Origin: Phoronis ovalis
Lineage: Eukaryota; Phoronida; Phoronidae
Length of the DNA stretch: 20,834 nt
Assembly (NCBI GenBank): GCA_028565635.1
Contig: JAOXYB010109381.1
Coordinates: forward strand, 1-20,834
Direction: 5' to 3'
Shown here: in pieces, positions 8,501 through 20,200 of the stretch
Layout of the letters: each line of letters opens with the position of its first letter
Numbering within the stretch: position 1 is the stretch's first letter
Notes under the pieces: generated by a model
What the model was told of the DNA's origin: nothing
The model's input: the letters and a program-made list of their open reading frames with translations, nothing else
Databases searched by the model: none
Program-made: the position numbers and the translations under genes

Positions 8501-11273
8501 TTGACTGACCTGCTATACTTGGATTTAAGCAATAATAAACTGGAAACTTTACCTCCACAAATGAGAAGACTGACAAACTTGCAGACCTTGATTCTGAATA
8601 ACAACCCATTGTTACATGCCCAATTACGGTTAGTAAAACAGTTACAATAATATACACATTTTTCATCACTGATTGTTATATTTATAATATTTTGCAGCAC
8701 TCTCCACGTTCATGTCATGTTTTATGCCTACATAAAATTGTTTTTATATTGAAAGCAGCACTTTTGTGTACAAGATTACTCAAAACAGGAAATATCTGAA
8801 CATTTTACAATTATAGATTTAATGATAATAGCAGACTAGAAATGTCTGTCCAATACTTATGTTCCTTCTTGCATATATTCTGATTTCATTAGAATCACTT
8901 AAAGCAACTGCCAACGTACTATTTTCAAGTAGCCAACATTTAAATGTTAGTTTCAACATGTTGTTGAGTATTACTTGGTTACATTGAGGTATCATATCGC
9001 TTTTCTTTTATAGGCAGTTACCGGCGCTCTCTTCACTGGAGACGTTGCATATGAGGAATACTCAGCGGACAGTAGGAAATTTTCCATCTGGTCTTGATTC
9101 TCTTACCAATTTAGTTGGTGAGTATAAATAATATATAGTATATATTATGTTTGTCAAAATGAGATGAGCTATCAATGTAACATTATACATTTTAAAATAA
9201 TATAACACTCTAATATTTATTTTCAGATTTGGACTTGTCATATAATGATTTACCCAGGGTACCAGAGTCGCTTTACAAACTCAGTGCCTTGAAGCGTCTG
9301 AATCTGAGCAATAACTGTATTACAGAGTTGTCTCTTGTCATGGGTAAGTGTTGTACAGTAGTACTCAGTTATACCAAATGCTATTTTCTTGTAATATATT
9401 TTGTAGAAAGTGGGACATGGAACTTACTTGTATGGTTGCTATTTAGCATCTTACTGCTAGCTGATTGGCTGAATTTTTCAGTTTATTGACAGCTCAAAAC
9501 TATGAAATACACAAAAATACTTCGTTTGGATAGGACTAATGTATAGTTTATCTACAACTTTTTGGCATTATTGTATTCATTAATCATATACCATAAATTT
9601 TTTCCAGATGGTTGGGTAGATTTGGAGACTTTGAATATTTCTCGCAACAAACTTGGAGGTTTTCCAGTGAGTAAACAATTTTACCTAGTCCGTCATATGC
9701 GTCTGTGTTAGACTTTAGCTTACTTTCTGCATTACTTTCACCTTGCAATGTAATTTCTGTAAATTCATTCTATTTTAAGGCACTATTGTGACATCTTTAT
9801 TTTAAATGTCTCATAATAATACTTTGTTTGCCAACACATTCCTATCCGTCATGTTGTTATAGTTCTGAAATAAAGCCATATATTGTATAAGCAAATATGA
9901 GCGTACAGTTAGTTTCTCATCAATTTTATTATGAACAAATATTTGAAATCGGAGGTTGGGATCAAAATGGCTTAATCTATGTACAATTTACATGTGTTGC
10001 AAGGTTTTTATACCTATCTTTTTTGTAGCCATCTTTGAGCAAACTGGTTAACTTGAAGAGAATTTATGCCAACTCCAATCAGTTAGACTTTGAGGGAATT
10101 CCACCAAGTATAGGAAAACTGTCTAACTTAGAAGTGTTCAGTGCTGCTAATAATAATCTGGAAATGGTACCAGAGGGACTATGTAGGTTCGTATGTTTAA
10201 TTTTGTAGTTTCAGGGCAAACACCAAGGAGTAGCTTGTTCATTTATTTGATTTATTACATAATTTTGTCTCTTTTTTAATGTTAGTTGGCTTGATTGGTA
10301 AAGGGTTGAGTTTAAGTACAATCTATTGATTCCAGATTCGAGTCTCGCCCCCACACTAAAATCTGTGGGGTAGCTAGCCTTTAATGGTACTGCCTCAGAT
10401 TGCTTAGCTGCAAAATAGAATCTGTTACAATGTAGCTGAATCTTTAGTTTGCAAGATCCTTGCGTTTTAAAATGCTATGCAACTGTATGCTCCATGGGGA
10501 GTTGAAAAGGTTCATAGAGTGAACAGGCTCAAATGCAGGGGGTAATCATGTGTAGTTGTACATAACAAAAGGAGGTGTAATTGTGTACAGTTGTGTGAAA
10601 CAAAAATATCACATATACCTGTTCCCTTATGTAAGAAAAGTGAAATTCATTATGCATGCACCAACAGTTTTAAACAGAGATTCTGCTGGCTTCAGCTATT
10701 ACCCTTAAAGATTTAATGGCTAGACAACAGGCTAATACTATTTATATTGCAGATGTGGAAAGCTGAAGAAACTTATTTTGAATTGTAACAAACTGGTTAC
10801 TTTGCCTGATGCTTATCATTATCTTTCTGACTTAGAGGTATGTAAGGTTTATAGGAAACAGTTGTTAATGTTCTTGACTAGAATTTTGTATAATTACTGC
10901 TGTATAGACTTGGCTGAAACAAAATGCATCCCATATCTATTGTCCAGTTACAGCTATAGGTAGTCTATTAATTATCCATGAAAAATTAAAAGTATCATAT
11001 AATAATTTCTTACTGATCGAGCAGTGTTGCAATTACACCCAGGAAATAACGCTTTCTGTTTTCTAGAGAAAAATATTGTTTGTATACAGAATAGTGTGTT
11101 TTTTATTATACAGGTGTTGGATGTACGCTACAATGAAGGTATAGTGATGCCTCCAAAACCACCAGAGTTACAAGTGGGCAGTGGAGTGGAGTTTTACAAT
11201 ATTGACTTCTCTCTTAATAATCAGCTGCGATTGGCAGGTGCCACACCTCAGGCTCAAGCTGATACTAGTCTAA
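5523..11273 (+). CDS. FLII: FLII leucine-rich-repeat domain (exons 1-11)
   Basis: Residues 1 to about 390 contain roughly 15 repeats of the LxxLxLxxNxL type. Examples are [75 protein letters not shown] and [15 protein letters not shown], ending with [15 protein letters not shown]. The block closes with the FLII-specific [16 protein letters not shown] at the end of exon 11. In FLII this half is the protein-interaction surface (LRRFIP1/2, small GTPase signalling). Several introns fall inside or beside the DLS core of a repeat (exon 3/4, exon 4/5, exon 6/7), consistent with growth of the array by exon-sized units. The fourteen-codon-scale differences from the human protein are confined to loops. 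Confidence 0.9.
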
Positions 11274-14200
11274 GTATGTATTTTACAGTTGATGTATCGT
11301 TCTCTTTGAAAGTTGTGATGGCTTCTGAGAAATCTATTGTTCAGACTCGTGCAATTTTATTTGTGGAGAATGTTACACTTTTGGCTGTACATTGTTTTAA
11401 TGCAAAACTTCCAAGTATTATGTAAATTCTAATTGTCTCTGTAGGTCATAAGTCAAGCAAGGAAGCTCGTTTGAGGCGTTTTCATCGTAGACATGACACA
11501 GATCCTGGAGAGGATAGTGATAAAGTATTAAAGGTAATGTCATATTGTAATTTACTGTCTTGGGATTCATTTCCACTAAAAGAAACATATTTTTAGTTGG
11601 AAAATTATTGGATCTTATAAAGAATCACATCTCATTAATTAAAAACATTAATTAAAAAAAACACAAGATGTTGTAATCTAGACTACTTATCAAATGATTA
11701 AGTTTCATTAAAATTATATATATTTATTCTGTCAAGTAAATTGTGTATTTCTAATTTCTACTTGATTTTGTCAAACAGGGTTTTAAGAAAATTGCTAAAG
11801 AGAAAGAAAAGGGTATGACTTCAAGTAAGAATGAGGAGCAGCAAATTGTGAAGTAAGTAACAATATTTCAATAAACCTATCTACAATTTTCAGATGATCA
11901 AACTTTAATGTGTCTTAATACAATCAAGTTAATATTAACAGCTTAAATTTGGACTAATTCTTGTGACTATATAATTGTTTTACAGACCAAAGAAATGGAA
12001 CGAATCATTGGAGCGTCCCAACTTAGATTATTCAGAGATCTTTGATGAAGATGTTGGACAAATACCCGGCCTTACTATTTGGGAAATTGAAAACTTTCTT
12101 CCTAATGAAATTGATCCAGGTTCGTATTACTTGTAATAAATATCTGCTTGCTATGTGTTAATTTTGAATAATATCTTTGGGAAATTACCATCTGCTTCTA
12201 AGTCATATTGGCTTAACTATTGTACTGGATATATTTTAAGAGCCTACTGCATTTATGTGAATAAAAAAGATATACAGTACTTTATGTAGAAAAGTTGTCA
12301 AACATTTGTTTCTAGCTGTAGTTTCGAAATACAAGTTTCTGCAGTTTGTTGATTAAGCTGGTCGCTATTTTAGTAAGAATTACTATTTGTCAATGCTATC
12401 AGTAAGTGATACGCAATTATCATTACTGCTTCCCTCATGTTTCAGCTTTCCATGGTAAATTTTATGAAGCAGACTGCTACATAATTCTTAACTCATATAT
12501 TGATGACACAAATAGTCTGAATTGGCAGATTTATTTTTGGATTGGAGAAAAAGCTACAGTGAGTTTAGTAGTAAATTTACACTTCAGTGTTCTTTACATG
12601 TAAATGTAGCCTGTTTAATGAATCTTATGTTTTTTTGTTTAATATCTTTAGTTCTGACTGCTTAGTATAAAACATCTTAATAGAGCAGGTGTGGGAGTTA
12701 AACCATGGGATTTTAACATGACAGTATTATATACTTTAGCTTGATAAGAAAGCTTGCTCAGCCATCCATGCTGTAAATCTCCGAAACTTATTGGGTGCCG
12801 AATGCCGTACTATCCGTGAAGAAATGAATGATGAAAGTGATGAATTCCTTTTGATGTTTGATAATGAAATTGCTTATATTGAAGGTGGGCGTACCTCTAG
12901 TGGTTTCTATAATGTAGAAGACATGGTAAGTACACCCATTTCTAACATATTTATTTACTCGTCATATTCTAATTCCTTTACTGTAGTGAGAACCAGTGAC
13001 ATTACTTTGTAGTTCAGAATTATTTAATTCATATCTGGATGATTTTATTATTATGTAGTAACGGAATTAGCAATATTTGTAAGGTCACGTATACATCCGT
13101 TAGAATATAATTGACAGTTATGTGGACCTATGATACTGCTAATATTGCCTATTGAAATTCTGTGCTGTGTTGAAAAAACATAGAAAAAGAGTTTCAGAAA
13201 ATATACTCTGTTTAATTTGTCATGTTTTACTGCTATGATGCCAAGTTATGTATTTTAATAAAATTGTACTTTTTATCAGCATGTAACTTGTATTGTTTTT
13301 CAGGCACCTGAAAATCGTCTGTATAGATGTAGTGGTACCCATGTTATCCACCTTGAGCCGGTAAGCACATTTTTTCACATGTTGTCTCAGTTTGAAAGCT
13401 GAAGTGGTAAATTATGCACAAAGTACTAAAGAATAATGTAGACATGATTGAATCTCAAAGCGATACTTAATGTAGCTCAAATTAGTACTTTATGAAAAAT
13501 GATTGTTAGATAATAATTAATTCCACACTTTAGTAGTGAGCATAATTCACAGAAATAATTTAAGAATTGAAACTTTAATTAAATATAAAGAGGTATATGT
13601 AAGTCCGTGCATGTGCTGTTATCAGGTAAAATATTTTTGTAATTTAACATTAATGTTAATTCTCTGACCGTTATTGTAATATTTAAAACAATGTATATTA
13701 GACAGTAGGTTTGTTTAATTCCAAAAATAATTCTCAGTCTTTGGATGACATACGAGAATTTATCAAATGCTTTACAGTATATAAGTGTTTATTGTAATTA
13801 CAATGCCTTGTTGTAGCAACTGTGCCATCCAGATTCTCTTGATCCTCGTTTTGTATTCTTCCTGGACTGTGGTAAAAAAATGTACATCTGGATGGGAAAA
13901 AATGCCAAGCTTATGACGAAGTCTAAAACAAGGTTTGTTTTTCTGTTGTTAAAGCCTAAGTTTGATATCTGTCTTTTACAATGTTTTGCGTATGTAAGTC
14001 ATAGTTGGCATCAGAGTAGTCTATTTTGACAATATTTTGACCCACTGACTAGGTCACATACACAGATATTCATAAATGCATAATATATTTTTAAAATGCA
14101 TTCTGCGCTCTCTGTGTATACAAGAATGTTATATCTGTGATGTGTATTATTATATTACAATGCATATAACCATTTGGCAGTGAACACGCAAGTAGAAATA

Positions 14201-17200
14201 AACCCACTCATAATCATTTTATGACAAATATTCAGTTGAGGTTTAATATGATAAAACATTTCAATAAAAGTTGTTTTAAAAGCATAATATGCTAAGCTCG
14301 TCATATTTTGTTAATGATTTATAGGAAATAACTGCTTACTGTGTTTTTGCATTACTCAAAATTCTATAACGTCTTGTAGGTTAGTGCTTCAGAATTGTTA
14401 ACCTTAATTTGTAAATATTGGAAAGCCAAATTTTTTGTAGTGTTAATAGGTGGCAAATGGCTCCCAATTTAATATTATTTATGTATGTTACAGTAACTGT
14501 TCCACTGTTATATTGCGACTAGGTCTCACATTTTGGTTTTAATCTGTAGGTTGATAGCCGACAAGATAAACAAATTGGAAAGAAAAAACAAATCGGAGAT
14601 TATTATGTATAGTCAAGATGGAGAAAGTGCCGAGTTCTGGGAAGCCTTGGGAGGAAAAACAGATAACTTTACAGTTGTAAATATACTTTTGCATATGAAG
14701 ACAAAATAGATAATAAATATAATATACAGAAGCTAGAATTTAAAACATTACTTTGACTGGATTGGTGAATGTAAACTTATTTATGGTAACTTGCATAGTA
14801 GAAACAGATTATTTTGCTTTGGTTAATATGCATTTGTAGATAATATAGAAGTGTGTTTGTTTTCTAGTAGCCTTGACCATTTTCAGCACAACATTGGTAC
14901 TTAATTTCTGAACAAAATCAACACAAGTCGGGTGTTTAGTAGACCCTTGCATGAATTAAAAAAAGAAAGTACAAATATTTAACTATATATTATGTTAACA
15001 TAAAACTGTGTTAGAATATTTTTTGTGCTAAAAGAAACATTACTTTTTGAGGCATGGGTGCCAGATGACTTCAAACCGTTTGAACCAAGACTATATAAAG
15101 TTGGACTTGGTATGGGTTACTTAGAGCTTCCACAAGGTAAGATGATCCACATCATTTGTACTTTATGCAATTATACAACTTGTAACTCAACTATGGTATA
15201 TGTCATCAAGTTAATGATTTGAAAATTGAATCTATCACAGTCCCATCACAACATGCTGTTATTTCATATTCTGTAGTAGCTGAAAGCATGTGTACACAAA
15301 GCATTCAGTTCTGTTCGCTTAATTGACTTTACAGATGCCAGTCTTCGTACTTGATACATGTCGTAATAAGTGAAGATGGTTGGTAAATGTAATGTTTTAT
15401 TCAGTTAGAGCCAGAAATGTTCTCTGCAATGTTTCCTTACTGGATGCCACTATGATGTGGAGAATACGATACATGTATTATTAAAAGTAATTGAAATGTT
15501 TCATTATTTTATTTCTCAACAGTTGAGATGCCTAAGCATAAACTCAAACAAAACCTTTTGGAATCCAAGAACGTGTATATTCTAGATTGCTTTGGAGATG
15601 TTTTTGTATGGTAAATACTTTATAGTTAATTATGCTTGCCATAAACGTTGACTCGTGCATGTTTTTATGTAGTGCAGAACTAGGACAATTCTTACCTTAT
15701 TCTTGTCACAACCAAGGAAACAGGGCTATCAAAGTATCAAAAGACCAGGAAATGGAAACTTTGAGATGTGTAGTGCTGAGGTTTCAGCTAAGGAAATGTT
15801 TAAATGCAAACATGTATCACGTCGAATTCTTCCTTCATACTTGTATGTTAATTATTCAGTACTTATGACATGGTCTCTTTAACTTTTAGATTCTTTTTAC
15901 TTTATTGATTTTTTTTTAAATTTCAGGATTGGTCGAAAGTCAACTCGTTTAGTACGAGCGGCAGCATTGAAACTATCTCAAGAATTAACTAATATGATTG
16001 AAAGGCCCAGCTTTGCAATGGTCACTAGGTGTATGGAAGGGTGAGAGTGATTTAAGTGTTGTTTCTCTGCATCCACTAATAGGAGGCACAACTACACTAA
16101 AACCTAATTTGTACAATCTTGTGTTCTGTACATTTGCACCGTTTTTTAAATTATTTTCTTAAAATTAAATTTATGTAATTTTGTACTCAATTTATTTTCT
16201 GACTACCATAGATATTTATAGATATATGAATCTTGGTTGACTTTAAAATTCTTGAAATTGTGTATATGATAGGAATATGCACATGCAATTGGTATAAATG
16301 AAGACTTTGGTTTTCTTGTCCTATCATGTAGTATTAGTCGCAGTTTCTATTGGTGTGTAATGTTTAGAGATAATCTCAATTTGGCTGTTAGGAGAGTTAA
16401 GCTCTACATTGTCTATAACTGTTAATCCATGTAAATGTACAGTAATTAAAATTATTTTAATCTGTATAATAGGTTGCTTACAAAAAAAGTATTATATATG
16501 TATGTTTAAATCTGCTGTTTTCAGAGCTGAAAATGCAATAATTAAGACCAAATTCACAGGTTGGGATGATGTAATTGCTGTTGATTATACAAGAACTTCA
16601 GAATCTGTTCAGAGGAGAGGTGTTGATATCAAGGTTTGTTGGGACAAATCTTTAATTTTGCACAGATGATGATGCAACCTTTCTTAATATGAAGAGTTTT
16701 CATTTAAATGTTGTGAACTGCTGAATTCAGCTATCGGACTATTTCTTTAACTTTTAGAATTCTGATATTATATTAAGTAATTATTGTGTTCTTCAACCAC
16801 CCACTATGAAATTATTTTGTAAGGATTTTAAAGTGATGATAACAAAAATGGAATTGGAAATGTTTTACATGGATCAGGAAATATTAGCTTATGCAAATGT
16901 ATTGTACTGCTAATGTGTGGTCATGTATGCTTGTTTTAAGCACGTATTAATTTTGCAGAATGTCAAACAATTTTCAGAATTTTCTTTAATAGGCCATTAT
17001 GGAACGAGATCAGCTTAAGACTGATTTGTCTGCTTTATTTATGCCACGGCAACCATCTATGTCCAGAGAAGAAGCAGTATGTATAACTTTCTTTACTAAA
17101 ATTCTGACAAATTTGTTTGTCTGTCCTTTACTACACAATTTTTAATCCCAATAAGGTACCGAATATTGTTCGGCACAAATTATTCAGACTTTTTAAATTT

Positions 17201-20200
17201 TTTATTTATTTTTCTCCGAGTAGGTCATGTGACCTGAGCAGTTACCATTTTGGGTTAAAACATTCAGGTAAAATTCAAAAGGAATCAAGTCAAAAATCAC
17301 TAAACCTACATAGTTGAAACTTGGCACAAATAACATTTGCATCTTTTGCTACAAATTAATTTTTTAGATTTTTAAAATTTTGCTTTATTCAAAAGATATG
17401 ATTTTCATGTTTAAAAAATGTAACATTTTAACCCAGAATGATTACCATTCAGGTAACATGACCTACTAACAGAAAAATAAGTTACAGATTTAGAAAGTTT
17501 GAGTTGAGTACTTTCAAAATATATCTATACAACTGTTTGTCTATCTTTTCATTTAATTAGTTAAATTAAAATTAATAAACTGTGAGTAAATTGTGCCAAA
17601 CAATATTTGCTACCTTATAGGAATGATTGGTTTCTGCTTAAGTTTCATTCCATGATTTTCTTCTATTTTTTTAAATGTGCAAAATATATTGTACCCTAAT
17701 TTTTTGTAAACTTAGTGAGATTAATAGGATTCTGTTGTGGTATCCCTGGTTATGATAACCTAGATCTTTAGCATAGCACCATTATACTGTAAATGTCAAT
17801 TCCTAATAGTTTCTGCTGATTAGTGATATATAATCATATTATCTCTTCAACAAATTGTTCTTTATTATCACTTATTTTTTAACTTGTAGGAACAATTGAT
17901 GTTAGAATGGAATGAAGATTTGGATGGTATGGAATCCTTTGTTCTGGAAGGAAAGAAGTTTGTTCGACTACCTGAAGAAGAAATTGGTGAGAACAAAAAC
18001 TGCAAATTGTTCATCAGTAAACGTACAACTTAAAAATTGATTTAAATGATGCTGCTCGAGATACACTGTATAACAGTATCTCAATTATTATAATCCACCT
18101 GCATATGCCTTTCTGAAGGCTACTGAATTTTTGTAGGTGTTGATATAATCAAATCTGATCGGTGATTGATCTAGTAATCATGACATAATTTTACATCATT
18201 AAAAATGAATGATCTTATTTAAATTAAGCATTTTGCTGATTGATGTAGTAATTACATTGCAGTGTATTTTACTATTGTCTAAATATTAATCCATCTGCAG
18301 ATTTTTATTATTTTAATTGATGAATCTGTCATGAATTCAGTGTCCTTTTCCACATTTTAGGGACATTTTATTCCGGTGATTCTTATGTGTTTCTGTGCCG
18401 ATATTGGATACCAGTGGAAGTACCAGAAGAGGAAGAGGAAGAAGAACCTCCTGAAGATGAATTTAAATGTGTGGTATACTTCTGGCAGGGTCGTGATGCT
18501 GGTAACATGGGATGGCTCACATTTACATTCAGGTAAATGTTCAAAACAGTGAGCATTCTATGTCATCAGATTACTGTAACAATGTGGTTGGCTGTAGTAT
18601 TTGTTTTATTCTGCATAGCAGAAGGATGTCTTCCTTAGGAATAAGATTTACGTATAAAAAAATGATCATATGATCTGCTGATTGCAAAAAATCTTTCGTT
18701 TAGCCAGAATATACAGATGTGTAGGTATTTGCATTTCATTTCTGTGAGTGATTGTATAAGTACTTTAGTATTTTGTATTTTTGATAGTTTAGTTTAGTTT
18801 TAATATCAATATATTTTATTTTATTCCATTTTTAATATTAATATTTTTTATTCTGCTCATGTTTTATATTACTAATGTATGTTTGTGTAAGTGTATGTTT
18901 TTGTTATAAAGCTGCAGTGATTTTTTAGGAATATTGGGATATAGAAAATATTATTATTACATATTACTGGACACTTTATAAAACTAATATTTATGCTAGG
19001 AAAAAATTAGAACCTGTGTAAGGCTGAAAGGCCCCTGAAAAGATGAATTGTGTGAAAAGTTTCAGTTTAAATTAAAACTTTCAATCGAGCTTCAGAAACT
19101 TAATTTTAATAATTGATAAAATTCAATTTGTTAATCTTTAGCCTGCAAAAGAAGTTTGAATCTCTTTTTGGGGAAAAATTGGAAGTTGTACGGACTCACC
19201 AACAGCAAGAGAACTTGAAATTTCTGTCGCATTTCAAGAAGCATTTCGTCATTCGTCAAGGCTCAAGGAAGCAAGTGTCATCCGAGGCTTTCAGGGATCC
19301 AGTTGAATTGTTTCATATTCGTTCAAATGGAGGCTTACTCACTACAAGATGTATGCAAATCCCTTGTTCGGCAGAACATCTAAATACAGCTTTCTGGTAA
19401 GTTTTAGGAATACCACTTGATATACTACATTCATCCTAGAAAAGGCCATCCCCATCCTTGAAATAAGTTCCTCTTTGAAATTGTGACCCCTGCAGTATGC
19501 TTACTAAAAACTAGATCCCTGTGGAAGTAATCTCTGTTTTAATAGTTTGTTGGTTGGTAAGTGTGTTAATGGATATAATAAAAAAGTTTCAATTACTATG
19601 TCTCAGTGACGAGTTTTTTTCCAGGAACGATTGTGATAGAGGCTGATTTAGCATAGTTTCTTAGGCAGGATATATACAGATAAATACAGTATTTGCAAGT
19701 ATACAGTTTGTCTGCTTTGCTGAATATACATGTATACAGGTAGTCATCGATTTCTGAAAGATATACTACCTATCAGGTTTTTTTCTAATAAGTGAGAAAA
19801 TGGCTATTAAATTAGATCACTGATACTTCATGCGAGTGAATATTATATATAATTTGTGCTTTAATGTGTTTTTGCTTAAAATGGATGTTAATTAGTGTCT
19901 TGCATAACTTCCATGTGTGTATCTTATGCATTTTCATTGATGGTGTTAGATTTCATTGTTGTGAAGAATATTGGTTGTAATGAACTGCGATCATAATGCC
20001 AATTTAAACATACTATTCATATTAATTCAGTGGTCTCTGTAGATTTTTTGTATCACATTAATATTCATTTGTCATTAATTGTATAGTAAATGAGCATCTG
20101 TATTTTATATGTCATGCGTCATGCAGATTCCTTTAATAACCTGATTGGTATCTGTCTGTTTGGATTCCAGTCTAAGTGATACCATTGTCAGGTTTTAAAA

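Noticed and set aside
8481-8700. - strand frames opposite FLII exon 5
   Set aside because: They are antisense shadows of a conserved LRR exon, with no recognisable domain.
10280-10356. A functional tRNA gene
   Set aside because: A and B boxes are present but the T stem and anticodon arm do not pair; better read as a SINE head.
15137-15522. A missing FLII exon in intron 20 that would restore the human-like 14 residues
   Set aside because: Candidate AG-to-GT segments (after the AGs near 15240, 15308, 15335 and 15405) hit in-frame stops, or have the wrong phase, or bear no resemblance to the family.
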